Origin: Rhodocyclales bacterium
GTDB lineage: Bacteria > Pseudomonadota > Gammaproteobacteria > Burkholderiales > Rhodocyclaceae
Assembly: GCA_003105015.1 (NCBI GenBank)
Contig: PQAF01000048.1
Location: 1 to 64,000, forward strand
Direction: 5' to 3'
Length of the DNA: 64,000 nt
Shown: piece by piece, positions 28,637 through 38,987 of the stretch
Layout of the letters: every line of letters starts with the position of its first letter
Numbering within the stretch: the first letter of the stretch is position 1
The notes under the pieces: model-generated
Databases searched by the model: none
Told to the model about the DNA's origin: nothing
What the model saw: the letters and a program-made list of their open reading frames with translations, nothing else
Program-made: the position numbers and the translations under genes

Positions 28637-28796
28637 GTTGGGCAGACTCAAACCGATAAAGTCATATCGGCCCAATGCCAGAAAAATTGAGGGGCTTGTG
28701 CGTTCGGGAGTCGAAGAGAATCAGTCGCTCCGGAGTGCCCGATTGGCGCGGGTTCCGGCGCGATGTCGTATTGCTTAGGTTATTTGAGGAATGCCC

Positions 28797-29603
28797 CTAG
28801 GCCCCAGCTTTATTGTGCTCTATGAGGGCATAAGCCGAGTGGTTGTGGATCGATTCGAAGTTCTCTGATTCCACCACATAGGCATCGATGCGCCTTTCGG
28901 CGTTGAGCAGCGCTGCGACGTCCCGGACCATGTCCTCCACGAATTTCGGGTTGTCGTATGCGCGCTCGGTGATGAACTTCTCGTCCGGGCGTTTGAGCAG
29001 GCCATACAGCTCGCATGAAGCCTGGCTTTCGACCAGTTGCACCAGTTCCTCGATCCAAACGAAGTCGTTTGTCGTCGCCGTAATGGTGACGTGCGAGCGC
29101 TGGTTGTGCGCGCCGCGCTCGGAAATCTTTTTCGAGCAGGGGCACAGGCTGGTGACAGGCACCAGCACCTTCATGGTGAAGCGGTACCTGTCGCCGTCGC
29201 AGACCTGTCCGATGAAGGTCACCTCGTAGTCCATCAGACTCTGCACGCCCGAGACCGGCGCCTTCTTGTTAACGAAGTAAGGGAAGGTCATTTCGACGAG
29301 GCCGGTTTCGGCCTCGAGCCGCTTGACCATCTCGCGCACCATCGGCTCGAAATTCTCCACCGAGATCTCGCGCTCGTTGGCATTGAGGATTTCGACGAAG
29401 CGCGACATGTGCGTGCCCTTGAAATTGTGGGGCAGGCCGACGTACATGTTGAAGACGGCGATGGTGTGCTGCACGCCGCCGTCCTTGTCCATCACCTTGA
29501 CGGGATGGCGGATCGACTTGATGCCGACCTTGTTGATGGCCAGCTGGCGGGTGTCGGCGGAGCCTTGGACGTCGGGTATGGCCATGGTGTCGTTCATCTT
29601 CAT
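28797..29603 (-). CDS. folE2: GTP cyclohydrolase FolE2
   Basis: Converts GTP to 7,8-dihydroneopterin triphosphate, the first step to folate and queuosine; this form does not depend on zinc alone and replaces FolE under metal limitation. The 268-residue product has the type IB motifs [26 protein letters not shown], and the catalytic cysteine region [26 protein letters not shown] at 29603 follows CGAGAGAGC, a good ribosome-binding site; a longer frame runs into the dxs end. Located just after dxs on the same strand, 70 bases apart. With queG elsewhere in the window, queuosine is one use. Confidence 0.95.
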   Translation of the reverse strand: MKMNDTMAIPDVQGSADTRQLAINKVGIKSIRHPVKVMDKDGGVQHTIAVFNMYVGLPHNFKGTHMSRFVEILNANEREISVENFEPMVREMVKRLEAETGLVEMTFPYFVNKKAPVSGVQSLMDYEVTFIGQVCDGDRYRFTMKVLVPVTSLCPCSKKISERGAHNQRSHVTITATTNDFVWIEELVQLVESQASCELYGLLKRPDEKFITERAYDNPKFVEDMVRDVAALLNAERRIDAYVVESENFESIHNHSAYALIEHNKAGA

Positions 29604-29673
29604 GTTGCTCTCTCGGGGTTGGGTGCATTTATTAGCGTTCTCTTTTAAACGCATCCTATCATTCCCGACAGAA

Positions 29674-31527
29674 TCACTCAAGTATTGCCTGTTTGACCCT
29701 TTCGGCGATGCTCTTGGCGTCCAAGCCCAGCTGTGCCAATAGGGCGGTGGAATCGCCATGCTCGGTGAAATGGTCGGGCAGGCCCAGGCGCAGCAGCCGG
29801 GTGTTCAGGCCCTGCTCTTCCAGGGACCGCGCGACTTCAGCGCCGGCACCGCCGATGACGACATTTTCCTCCAGCGTGACCAGCAAGTCATGGCCGAAGG
29901 CGAGTTCCTTGACCAGGGCATGGTCTAGCGGCTTGACGAAGCGCATGTTCGCGACGGTGGCATTGAGCAGGCCGCCTGCCTCGAGGGCCGGGGCCAGCAT
30001 GCTGCCGAAGGCGAGCAGGGCGATTCGGCTGCCGGAACGGCGGACCTCTCCCTTGCCTAGCGGCAGGCCGGTGAGTTCGCTCTGCGGCGCGACGCCCGGT
30101 CCATGGCCGCGCGGATAGCGCACGGCGCTGGGGCCCTCGTGGCGGAAGGCCGTGGTGAGCATCTGCCGGCACTCGTTCTCGTCGGCGGGGGCCATGACCA
30201 CCATGTTCGGCACGCAGGTCAGGTAGGACAGGTCGAAGGCGCCGTTGTGCGTGGCACCGTCGGCGCCGACCAGGCCGCCGCGGTCGATGGCCAGCATCAC
30301 CGGCAGGTTCTGCAGGGCGATGTCGTGGATCAGTTGGTCGTAGGCGCGCTGCAGGAAGGTCGAATAGATGGCCACCACCGGCTTGATGCCTTCGCAGGCG
30401 AGGCCGGCGGCGAAAGTCAGTGCGTGCTGCTCGGCGATGCCGACGTCGTGGAAGCGTTGCGGGAACTCTTCGGCGAAGCGCACCATGCCGGAGCCTTCCT
30501 TCATGGCCGGCGTGACGGCGACGAGGTGCGGGTCCTGCGCCGCCATGTCGCACAGCCAGTCGCCGAAGACTTGGGTATAGGTCAGCTTGCCGCCGCCCTT
30601 GCCCTGCTGGATGCCACTCTCGCTGTTGAACTTCGAGACGCCGTGGTACAGCACGGGATCGGCTTCGGCCAGCTTGTAGCCTTGGCCCTTTTTGGTGATG
30701 ACATGGAGGAACTGCGGTCCCTTCAATTCGGCGATGTTCTTCAGCGTCGGCACCAGCGAATCGAGGTCGTGGCCGTCGATCGGGCCGATGTAATTGAAGC
30801 CGAACTCCTCGAACAACGTGCCCGGGGTCAGCATGCCCTTCAGGTGTTCCTCGGTGCGCTTGGCGAATTCCAGCAGCGAGGGCGAGACGCCTAGCACCTT
30901 TTCGCCGGCGCGGCGGGCGGCATTGAAGGCATGGCCGGAGAACAGCCGTGCCAGGTACTTGTTGAGCGCGCCGACCGGCGGCGAGATCGACATGTCGTTG
31001 TCGTTGAGGATGACGAGCAGGTTGGCATCCGCTACACCGGCGTTGTTGAGCGCCTCGAAGGCCATGCCGGCCGTCATGGCGCCGTCGCCGATGACGGCGA
31101 CGACGTGCTTCTCCTCGCCCCGGTCCCGTGCGCCGATGGCCATGCCCAGCGCCGCCGAGATGGAGGTCGAGGAATGTCCCGTGCCGAAGGTGTCGTAGGG
31201 GCTCTCGTCGCGGCGCGGAAAGCCCGAGACGCCGCCGAGCATGCGCAGCTTGGCCATGCCGTCGCGCCGGCCGGTGAGCACCTTGTGGGCGTAGGTCTGG
31301 TGGCCAACGTCCCAGACGAGGCGATCCTCCGGTGTGATGAAGACGTAGTGCAGCGCGATGGTCAGTTCCACCGTGCCGAGGTTCGAGGAAAGGTGACCAC
31401 CCGTCTTCGACACCGATTCGATGAGGAACTCGCGCAGCTCCTGCGCCAGCTGTGGCAATTGCTTGCGATCGAGCTGGCGCAATTCCGCGGGGCTGTTGAT
31501 GGTGTCGAGCAGGGGATAGGCGGACAT
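29674..31527 (-). CDS. dxs: 1-deoxy-D-xylulose-5-phosphate synthase
   Basis: A thiamine diphosphate enzyme joining pyruvate and glyceraldehyde 3-phosphate, the entry to the MEP isoprenoid pathway. The 617-residue product begins [19 protein letters not shown], then [34 protein letters not shown], the ThDP motif [18 protein letters not shown], and the transketolase-like [17 protein letters not shown] region. ATG at 31527 matches the family start; an upstream extension overlapping ispA is spurious. Part of xseB-ispA-dxs-folE2 on the minus strand, 23 bases after ispA. Confidence 0.98.
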   Translation of the reverse strand: MSAYPLLDTINSPAELRQLDRKQLPQLAQELREFLIESVSKTGGHLSSNLGTVELTIALHYVFITPEDRLVWDVGHQTYAHKVLTGRRDGMAKLRMLGGVSGFPRRDESPYDTFGTGHSSTSISAALGMAIGARDRGEEKHVVAVIGDGAMTAGMAFEALNNAGVADANLLVILNDNDMSISPPVGALNKYLARLFSGHAFNAARRAGEKVLGVSPSLLEFAKRTEEHLKGMLTPGTLFEEFGFNYIGPIDGHDLDSLVPTLKNIAELKGPQFLHVITKKGQGYKLAEADPVLYHGVSKFNSESGIQQGKGGGKLTYTQVFGDWLCDMAAQDPHLVAVTPAMKEGSGMVRFAEEFPQRFHDVGIAEQHALTFAAGLACEGIKPVVAIYSTFLQRAYDQLIHDIALQNLPVMLAIDRGGLVGADGATHNGAFDLSYLTCVPNMVVMAPADENECRQMLTTAFRHEGPSAVRYPRGHGPGVAPQSELTGLPLGKGEVRRSGSRIALLAFGSMLAPALEAGGLLNATVANMRFVKPLDHALVKELAFGHDLLVTLEENVVIGGAGAEVARSLEEQGLNTRLLRLGLPDHFTEHGDSTALLAQLGLDAKSIAERVKQAILE

Positions 31528-31550
31528 GATTCTTTTCGGTGCAGCGCGCT

Positions 31551-32438
31551 TCAGAACTTGCGGGTGACGATGAAGTGGGCCAGTTCGTGCAGGCGGCGGC
31601 CGCGCTCGCCGAAGGCTTCGATGGCCTCCCGCGCCTCTGTACGCAGGGCATCCGCCATTTCCCGCGCCTCGGCCAGACCCATGGCGCTGACATAGGTGGC
31701 CTTGCCCTGGGCGGCATCCTTGCCGGCGGTCTTGCCCAGCGTCGCCGTACTCGCCTCGGTGTCGAGGATGTCGTCGACGACCTGGAAAAGCAGGCCGACG
31801 CGCTTGGCGAAATGATCCAGGCGTGCCATTTCGTCCTCCGGCAATGGCGGACCGCACTGCGCGCCGAGCAGGATCGCCGCGCGGATCAGCGCGCCGGTCT
31901 TGTGCACGTGCATGAACTCCAGTTCCGGACGCGTCAACTCCTGGCCGGTGCCCTCGATGTCGATCATCTGACCGCCGGCCATGCCGCGCGAGCCGGCGGC
32001 ATGCGCGAGGAGGCGCAGCATCCCGATCTGGCGGCGCGCGTCATCGGCCAGCACGTGATCGGAAAGCAGCAGGAAGGCCTGCGACTGCAGGGCATCGCCG
32101 ACCAGCAGGGCGGTGGCCTCGTCGTACTCGACGTGGCAGGTGGGCTTGCCGCGGCGCAGGACGTCGTTGTCCATGCAGGGCAGATCGTCATGCACCAGGG
32201 AGTAGGCGTGGATCATCTCGACGGCGCAACCGGCGATGTCCAGGCGCGCAGGCTCTGCGCCGACCAACTCGCCTGCGGCGTGGCACAGCAGGGGACGCAC
32301 GCGCTTGCCGCCGCCCAGGGTGGCATAGCGCATGGCCCGGTGCAGGCGCTGTGGGGCAATGTCGGCGGAAGGCAGCAGGCTTTCGAGCGCACGCTCGGTG
32401 CGCTGCTGCACGGCAGTCATCCAGCTTTGGAAATCCAT
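31551..32438 (-). CDS. ispA: Farnesyl diphosphate synthase (geranyltranstransferase)
   Basis: Elongates dimethylallyl and geranyl diphosphate with isopentenyl diphosphate. The 295-residue product shows [10 protein letters not shown], the first Asp-rich motif [18 protein letters not shown], and the second Asp-rich motif DDILDTEAS. Length is normal. The ATG at 32438 gives MDFQSWM; it lies seven bases after the xseB stop. Upstream in-frame starts lie inside xseB and are rejected. Followed by dxs in the same direction. Confidence 0.96.
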   Translation of the reverse strand: MDFQSWMTAVQQRTERALESLLPSADIAPQRLHRAMRYATLGGGKRVRPLLCHAAGELVGAEPARLDIAGCAVEMIHAYSLVHDDLPCMDNDVLRRGKPTCHVEYDEATALLVGDALQSQAFLLLSDHVLADDARRQIGMLRLLAHAAGSRGMAGGQMIDIEGTGQELTRPELEFMHVHKTGALIRAAILLGAQCGPPLPEDEMARLDHFAKRVGLLFQVVDDILDTEASTATLGKTAGKDAAQGKATYVSAMGLAEAREMADALRTEAREAIEAFGERGRRLHELAHFIVTRKF

Positions 32439-32445
32439 GAGGAGG

Positions 32446-32688
32446 CTATTCCGGTGAGCCTGGCAGGTCGCGCAATACGCCCGCTTCAAGCACCTGGATC
32501 TTCTGCTCGGCGGCGGCCAGCGCACTCTGGCAATGCTTGAGCAGCGCCGCGCCGCGCTGATAGGCGGCAAGCGACTCTTCCAGGCTGAGCTTGCCGGTTT
32601 CCATGCCCTGCACGATGGATTCCAGTTCGGCCAGCGCCGCCTCGAAGGAAGCGGGCGGCTCGGGCTTGTCGTTCGGTGCTTGGCTCAT
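32446..32688 (-). CDS. xseB: Exodeoxyribonuclease VII small subunit
   Basis: The helical small subunit of exonuclease VII, which degrades single-stranded DNA with XseA. The 80-residue sequence has the family core FEAALAELESIVQGMETGKLSLEESLAAYQRGAALLKHCQSAL. A short Pro-rich N-terminus precedes it. First gene of the minus-strand series leading to ispA and dxs, as is common in proteobacteria; the large subunit gene is not in the window. Confidence 0.95.
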   Translation of the reverse strand: MSQAPNDKPEPPASFEAALAELESIVQGMETGKLSLEESLAAYQRGAALLKHCQSALAAAEQKIQVLEAGVLRDLPGSPE

Positions 32689-32826
32689 TGGGGATTGTTG
32701 ACTAGCAAACCATAATCATAGCGTATTGCCTTCTTCTGGGCACGCTGCGCTTCGACTATACTCGGCGACTTTTCGCAACAACATTAACGGGTTGAAGCTT
32801 TTTCCCGACTCTTTTCCGGGGTGTCA

Positions 32827-33681
32827 ATGCAATCCCTCTGGATGATTGCGGCGAGCGTGCTGTTTGCCTGCATGGGCGTCTGCGTCAAGCTCGGCGCCAG
32901 CCTGTTTTCCGCCGCGGAACTGGTGTTCTATCGCGGCTTCGTGGCGCTGGCGCTGTTATGGGGCTATGTGCTGGCCAAGCGCCTGACGCTGGCGACGCCA
33001 CATTGGCGTTCCCACCTGCGGCGCGGACTTTCCGGTTTCGTCTCGCTGGTGATGTATTTCTACGCGATCAGCGAATTGCCGCTCGCCACGGCCGTCGCGC
33101 TCAACTACACGTCCCCGCTTTTCCTGGCAGTGATCCTCGTCGTCTGGTCGGGCGAGCGGGTGCGTCCGGTGCTGTTTCTGGCCATGGCGATCGGCTTGGC
33201 CGGGGTAGCCTTGCTGCTGCGGCCGAGCTTTGCCTCCGAGCAGTGGCTGGGTGCGCTGGCGGCGCTGGCATCGGGTGCCGGCGCGGGGATCGCCTTCTAC
33301 AACGTTCGCCAGCTGGGTCGGCTCGGCGAACCGGAATGGCGGGTGGTGTTCTATTTCTCGCTGATTTCCGCACTGGGCGGATTGCCTTGGGCGTTGGCGA
33401 GCGACCCGTTCCATTCGATCAGCGGCACCGGGGTATTGCTGATTTTCGGCGTCGGCGGCTTCGGCGCCCTGGCGCAACTGGCCTTGACGCGGGCCTACAA
33501 GCACGGCAAGACGCTGGTTTCGGCGAGCCTGGCCTACAGCACGGTGGTTTTCTCCAGCCTGTTCGGCATATGGATATGGGACGAGGTGCTGCCGCTGTCC
33601 TCCTGGCTCGCCATCGGCCTCATTGTCGCCAGCGGGTTGCTGGCCACGGTGCAATCCCGTGCGCCGGCCGGGCAGGATTGA
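32827..33681 (+). CDS. DMT-superfamily (EamA) transporter
   Basis: A 284-residue inner membrane carrier of the drug/metabolite transporter type, with about ten membrane segments and two EamA repeats (about residues 5-135 and 145-275). The YFYAISELPLATAVALNYTSPLFLAV and AQLALTRAYKHGKTLVSASLAYSTVVFSSLFG segments are typical of the family. The substrate cannot be told. ATG at 32827 is preferred over GTG at 32821. Divergent from xseB. Confidence 0.9.
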   Translation: MQSLWMIAASVLFACMGVCVKLGASLFSAAELVFYRGFVALALLWGYVLAKRLTLATPHWRSHLRRGLSGFVSLVMYFYAISELPLATAVALNYTSPLFLAVILVVWSGERVRPVLFLAMAIGLAGVALLLRPSFASEQWLGALAALASGAGAGIAFYNVRQLGRLGEPEWRVVFYFSLISALGGLPWALASDPFHSISGTGVLLIFGVGGFGALAQLALTRAYKHGKTLVSASLAYSTVVFSSLFGIWIWDEVLPLSSWLAIGLIVASGLLATVQSRAPAGQD

Positions 33682-33714
33682 TATAGTAGAAACGGACAAA
33701 CAAGGGAGCGCAGC

Positions 33715-34059
33715 ATGATCGTCACCGATCACAAGGAAAGTCTGGTTACCGTCGCCGTGTATGGCGAGTTCACGCTTGGCGACTACAAGGAATTCGAGGA
33801 ACTGGTCAACTTCAAGGTCAAGTTCGAGGGGCCGGTGAATCTGCTGTTCGACCTGCGCCAGATGGCCGACTTCACGCTGGACATGGCCTGGGAGGAGATC
33901 AAGTTCTCGCGCGCCCACAGCCACGACTTCGGCAAGATTGCCGTGTTGACGGACTCGCAATGGGTGACCTGGAGCGCCTGGTTGTCGCAGGCCTTCGTCG
34001 ATGCCGACCTTCAGGTTTTCCGCGACGAGCAGGAAGCCCGCGCCTGGCTGGCAGCATGA
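33715..34059 (+). CDS. STAS/SpoIIAA-like protein
   Basis: A 114-residue protein of the SpoIIAA-like family (STAS/SEC14 fold). The sequence reads VTVAVYGEFTLGDYKEFEEL, LLFDLRQMADFTLDMAWEEIKFSRAHSHDFGKIAVLTDSQWVTW and DLQVFRDEQEARAWL, the pattern of this family. Members bind small lipophilic ligands or partner proteins; no biochemical role is established here. Good ribosome-binding site (AAGGGAG). Its TGA overlaps the ATG of the sulfurtransferase gene (ATGA), so the two are co-translated. Confidence 0.85.
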   Translation: MIVTDHKESLVTVAVYGEFTLGDYKEFEELVNFKVKFEGPVNLLFDLRQMADFTLDMAWEEIKFSRAHSHDFGKIAVLTDSQWVTWSAWLSQAFVDADLQVFRDEQEARAWLAA

Positions 34060-34907
34060 AGCCCTTTTCCACCCTCGTCTCCGTCGATGACCTGGCGCTT
34101 CACCTGCACGATGCGCGCTGGCGCGTCTTCGACTGCTCCTTCGACCTGGTGCATCCGCACGCCGGCGAGCTGGCCTACCGCGAGGTGCACATTCCCGGCG
34201 CGATCTACGCCCATCTGGAGCGCGACCTCTCCGGCCCTATCAACGGCAAGACCGGCCGCCACCCGCTGCCGGATCCGGCGCGCTTCGCCGCCAAGCTGGG
34301 CGAGTGGGGGGTGGGCAACGACACGCAGGTGGTGGTCTACGACGACGCCGGCGGCACCTACGCCGTGCGCATGTGGTGGATGCTGCGCTGGCTCGGCCAC
34401 GACGCCGTGGCGCTGCTCGACGGCGGCATCAACGCCTGGGAGGCGGCCGGCTACGAGACGACCGACGCCGAGTCGAAGCATCCGCATGCGGTGTTCGTGC
34501 CGCGGCTGCGGCCGGAAATGGCCGTCGACGTGCGCTTCGTGGAAAGTCAGTCCGCGCAGGACGGCGTCAGGCTGCTGGATGCGCGCAACCCGCAGCGCTT
34601 CCGCGGCGAGAACGAGACGCTCGATCCGGTCGGCGGCCACATCCCCGGCGCAGTGAACCGTTTCTTCAAGGACAACCTGCTGCCCGACGGGCGCTTCAAG
34701 CCGGCGGAGGTGCTGCGCACCGAGTATGAGGCGCTGCTGGCCGGGCGCGGCGCCGCCGAGGTGGTGCACTCCTGCGGCTCCGGCGTGACGGCCTGCCACA
34801 ACCAGTTGGCGATGGAAGTGGCGGGGCTGAGCGGTTCGCGGATCTACCCCGGCTCCTGGAGCGAGTGGTGCGCCGATCCGGCGCGACCGGTGGCGACCGG
34901 CCCCTGA
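34056..34907 (+). CDS. sseA: 3-mercaptopyruvate sulfurtransferase (two rhodanese domains)
   Basis: A sulfurtransferase of 283 residues moving sulfane sulfur from 3-mercaptopyruvate to acceptors. It has two rhodanese domains: an inactive N-terminal one (about 5-130, with HIPGAIYAHLERDLSG and DGGINAWEAAGYE) and a catalytic C-terminal one (about 160-278, with HIPGAVNRFF). The active-site loop is CGSGVTA, which is the mercaptopyruvate form rather than the CRKGVT of thiosulfate sulfurtransferases. The start overlaps the preceding gene's stop. Substrate choice rests on the loop sequence alone. Confidence 0.93.
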   Translation: MKPFSTLVSVDDLALHLHDARWRVFDCSFDLVHPHAGELAYREVHIPGAIYAHLERDLSGPINGKTGRHPLPDPARFAAKLGEWGVGNDTQVVVYDDAGGTYAVRMWWMLRWLGHDAVALLDGGINAWEAAGYETTDAESKHPHAVFVPRLRPEMAVDVRFVESQSAQDGVRLLDARNPQRFRGENETLDPVGGHIPGAVNRFFKDNLLPDGRFKPAEVLRTEYEALLAGRGAAEVVHSCGSGVTACHNQLAMEVAGLSGSRIYPGSWSEWCADPARPVATGP

Positions 34908-34908
34908 G

Positions 34909-35249
34909 GTGCTGGCGGATCTCCTACTCGTCGTTCACTTCTGCATCGCCGGCTTCATCACGGCCGGCTTCCTGCTGATCCCGCTGGGCGCCGCCGCCGG
35001 CTGGCGCTGGGTGCGGCGTCGCCGCCTGCGCCTCGCGCATGCCGGGGCGATCGTCTTCGTCGCGCTCGAATCCCTGGCCGGCATCGCCTGTCCGCTGACG
35101 GTGTGGGAGGCCATGCTGCGTGGCGATACGGTCGGCGAGACGGGCTTCGTAGGCCGGCTCCTCTACTGGGATTTCCCCGCCGAGGTGTTTACGGTTCTCT
35201 ACGTTGTCCTGGCGCTTCTGGCAATCGTGTTTTGGCGCCTGATCCCGCC

Positions 35250-35262
<13 letters not shown>
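34909..35262 (+). CDS. DUF2784 family membrane protein
   Basis: A 117-residue integral membrane protein of unknown function with four predicted segments (about residues 4-26, 42-62, 80-90 and 92-112). It matches DUF2784, including HFCIAGFITAGFLLIPLGAAAGW and LESLAGIACPLTVWEAMLR. Start is GTG one base after the sulfurtransferase stop, so it is likely co-translated with it. Its end overlaps the end of convergent queG by 13 bases. Confidence 0.85.
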
Positions 35263-36305
<1,043 letters not shown>

Positions 36306-36311
<6 letters not shown>

Positions 36312-36809
36312 TCCGAGGATCATAGCCTGTCCCTGAGCCTGCCTGACGAGGCGGCGACGCTTTCCTTGGGCGCTGCGTTGTCCCGGGCGCTGGCACCGGG
36401 ACTGGTGATCTGGCTGGAGGGCGACCTCGGCAGCGGCAAGACTACCCTCGTGCGCGGGGTGCTGCGCGGCCTCGGTTATGGCGGAAATGTGAAGAGTCCG
36501 ACCTTTACTCTGGTTGAACTTTATGCTATTTCTAGTTTAAACTTGCATCACTTTGATTTTTATAGGTTCAGCCAGCCGGAAGAATACCTCGATGCAGGCT
36601 TGGACGAATACTTCCAAATCGGGGCGGTCTGCCTCGTCGAATGGCCGGACAAGGCAGGGGAATACCTTGCCCCGGCCGACCTGCGCGTCGCTTTGTCCGT
36701 CGAGGATCAGGGACGACATGCTGACATCGTTTCCCACACCGACGCGGGGCGGGCATGCCTGAGCAAGCTCCGCAACTGCCTGCCGGGATCGACCGCCGCG
36801 ACTTCCTGA
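36306..36809 (+). CDS. tsaE: tRNA t6A biosynthesis ATPase TsaE
   Basis: An ATPase that supports the TsaBCDE machinery making N6-threonylcarbamoyladenosine at A37 of ANN-decoding tRNAs. The 167-residue product has the Walker A LEGDLGSGKTTLVRG, the family motif SPTFTLVELY, HHFDFYRF and EYLDAGLDEYF, and VCLVEWPDKAGEYL. The TTG at 36306 follows GGAG by eight bases and is preferred to GTG at 36297. Its stop lies 55 bases into amiC. The stretch from about 36505 to 36575 is much more AT-rich than its surroundings although it codes for the conserved core. Confidence 0.92.
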
Positions 36810-38011
36810 AAGCCGCCGGTGCGACGCTCGCTTTGCTGGTCAGCCCGGTGGGGCAGGCGGCGACAAGCATCCTTGCCGTACGCGTCTGGCCGGCGCGCGA
36901 CTACACGCGGGTGACGCTGGAATACCGCGAGCCGATCGCCTTTACCCACCAGGTCGTGAAGAACCCCGAGCGGCTGGTGGTCGACCTCGAAGGCGTCGAG
37001 TTCAACAGCGTCCTGCAGAGCCTGCCGAACAAGATTTCCGATACCGATCCCTACATCAAGCTGATCCGTGCCGGGCGCAACCGGCCGGGGGTGGTACGGC
37101 TGGTGATCGATCTGAAGGCCGAGATCCAGCCGCAGGTGTTCATGCTGAAGCCGGTCGGCGAGTACGGCCACCGGCTGGTGCTCGACCTCTATCCGACGGT
37201 GGCGGACGATCCCCTGCTGGCTTTGCTGGAGAAGCTCGAGGCGCAGCCGGAGAAGGGGCCGGCAAAGGAGCCGGGGCCGCAGCCGGAAATCACCCGCATG
37301 GTGACCATCGTGCTCGATCCCGGCCACGGCGGCGAGGACCCGGGCGCCATCGGCCGCGGCGGCAGCTACGAGAAGAACGTCACGCTCGAGGTGGCGCGCC
37401 GCCTGAAGGCGAAGATCGATGCCGAGCCGAACATGCGCTCTATGCTGACGCGCGACGGCGATTATTTCATCCCGCTGCACCAGCGCGTGCAGAAGGCGCG
37501 CCGCGTGCAGGCCGACCTTTTCGTTTCCGTGCACGCCGATGCCTTCATCAAGCCGACGGCGCGCGGCTCCTCGGTCTTCGTGCTCTCCGAGAACGGCGCT
37601 TCCAGCTCGGCGGCGCGCTGGCTGGCGCAGCGCGAGAACGCCGCCGACCTGATCGGCGGCGTCAACCTCGACGTCAAGGATCCGCACCTGGCGCGCACCC
37701 TGCTGGACCTTTCGCAGACCGCCACCATCAACGACAGCCTGAAGCTCGGCAAGGCGGTGCTGGGCGAGCTGGGCGGGGTGAACACCCTGCACAAGCCCCA
37801 TGTCGAGCAGGCCGGCTTCGCCGTCCTGAAGGCGCCGGACATTCCCTCCATCCTCATCGAGACGGCCTTCATCAGCAATCCCGACGAGGAGCGGCGGCTC
37901 AACGACGATGCCTACCAGGAGAAGATGGCCGAGGCCATCCTGAGGGGGATCAAGGGGTATTTCGCCAAGAATCCGCCCCTCGCCAAGTCCAAGCTGGTGC
38001 GCCTGGACTGA
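36755..38011 (+). CDS. amiC: N-acetylmuramoyl-L-alanine amidase, AmiC-type
   Basis: A periplasmic peptidoglycan amidase used for daughter-cell separation. The 418-residue product has a twin-arginine signal (DRRDFLKAAGATLALLVSP, residues 13-35), an AMIN domain (about 40-150) that targets septal peptidoglycan, a Pro/Glu-rich linker (about 165-180), and an Amidase_3 domain (about 188-400). The latter shows the zinc motif IVLDPGHGGEDPGAIG, a catalytic Glu in YEKNVTLEVA, VHADAF, and the C-terminal PSILIETAFISNPDEE. The start lies inside tsaE (55-base overlap). Confidence 0.95.
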   Translation: MPEQAPQLPAGIDRRDFLKAAGATLALLVSPVGQAATSILAVRVWPARDYTRVTLEYREPIAFTHQVVKNPERLVVDLEGVEFNSVLQSLPNKISDTDPYIKLIRAGRNRPGVVRLVIDLKAEIQPQVFMLKPVGEYGHRLVLDLYPTVADDPLLALLEKLEAQPEKGPAKEPGPQPEITRMVTIVLDPGHGGEDPGAIGRGGSYEKNVTLEVARRLKAKIDAEPNMRSMLTRDGDYFIPLHQRVQKARRVQADLFVSVHADAFIKPTARGSSVFVLSENGASSSAARWLAQRENAADLIGGVNLDVKDPHLARTLLDLSQTATINDSLKLGKAVLGELGGVNTLHKPHVEQAGFAVLKAPDIPSILIETAFISNPDEERRLNDDAYQEKMAEAILRGIKGYFAKNPPLAKSKLVRLD

Positions 38012-38046
38012 TATAATTCGCCGTTTCCCGGCAAACAGTTACAGCC

Positions 38047-38976
38047 ATGCAGGTCTTCCGCGGCATCCCCGCCCGCGCTTCGCATTCGACCGTGCTCACC
38101 ATCGGCAACTTCGATGGCGTGCACCGCGGCCATCGCGCGCTGCTGGCGCGGCTGACCGGCCTGGCGAAGCAGGCCGGCCTGCCGGCGGCGGTGATGACCT
38201 TCGAGCCGAATCCGCGCGAGTTCTTCGCGCCGCAGTCGGCGCCGGCGCGTCTGGCCAGCCTGCGCGAGAAGCTGCAGCTCTTGGCCGAATGCGGCGTCGA
38301 CCAGGCCTATGTCTGCGCCTTCAACAAACGTTTCGCCGCGCTGACCGCCGACGCGTTCGTCGAGCGCATCGTTTCAGGCCTCGGCGTGCGCCACCTGATG
38401 ATCGGCGACGACTTCCGCTTCGGCAAGGGCCGCACGGGCGATTTTGCCCTGTTGCAGCAGGCGGGCAAGGAACACGGCTTCGGCGTCGAGGCGATGGAGA
38501 CCCTGGTGCACGAGGGCGAGCGCGTCTCCAGCTCGGCGGTGCGCGAGGCGCTCGACGCCGGCGATCTCGAGCACGCCGAGCGCCTGCTGGGGCGGCCCTA
38601 TTGCATCTCCGGCCGCGTCATCCACGGCGAGAAGCTCGGCCGCAAGCTCGGCTACGCCACCGCCAACATCCAGCTGAAGCGCCTGAAGGCGCCGCTCTCC
38701 GGCATCTTCGTCGTCACGGTGGACGGCATCGCCGAGCGCCCGCTGGAAGGCGTGGCCAGCCTTGGCGTGCGGCCGACGGTGAGCTCGAGCGGGCGGCCGA
38801 CGCTGGAGGTCTACATCTTCGACTACCAGGGCGATCTCTACCGCGCGCACCTGCGGGTGAATTTCCTGCACAAGCTGCGCGACGAGGCGAAATTCGATTC
38901 ACTTGAAGCACTGACGGCGCAGATCGCGCGCGACGTCGCGGATGCGAAGGCGCATCACGCGGCACTGCACGCATAA
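38047..38976 (+). CDS. ribF: Bifunctional riboflavin kinase / FAD synthetase
   Basis: Makes FMN and then FAD from riboflavin. The 309-residue product has the N-terminal FAD synthetase domain ([19 protein letters not shown], then [12 protein letters not shown], then [20 protein letters not shown]) and the C-terminal flavokinase domain ([35 protein letters not shown], and [12 protein letters not shown]). Standard length. It precedes ileS by 11 bases in an order widely kept in proteobacteria. No riboswitch was seen upstream. Confidence 0.97.
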   Translation: MQVFRGIPARASHSTVLTIGNFDGVHRGHRALLARLTGLAKQAGLPAAVMTFEPNPREFFAPQSAPARLASLREKLQLLAECGVDQAYVCAFNKRFAALTADAFVERIVSGLGVRHLMIGDDFRFGKGRTGDFALLQQAGKEHGFGVEAMETLVHEGERVSSSAVREALDAGDLEHAERLLGRPYCISGRVIHGEKLGRKLGYATANIQLKRLKAPLSGIFVVTVDGIAERPLEGVASLGVRPTVSSSGRPTLEVYIFDYQGDLYRAHLRVNFLHKLRDEAKFDSLEALTAQIARDVADAKAHHAALHA

Positions 38977-38987
38977 CGGCGGAAAAA

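Noticed and set aside
29888..31717. 609-codon Arg/Pro-rich frame overlapping dxs on the same strand
   Set aside because: It is the shifted frame of dxs. Its Arg/Pro/Ala composition is that of an out-of-frame reading, and dxs itself is complete.
36511..36575. Internal promoter for amiC in the AT-rich part of tsaE (TTGAAC-17-TTAAAC)
   Set aside because: The -10 matches only three of six positions, and the AT-rich bases encode a conserved part of TsaE.
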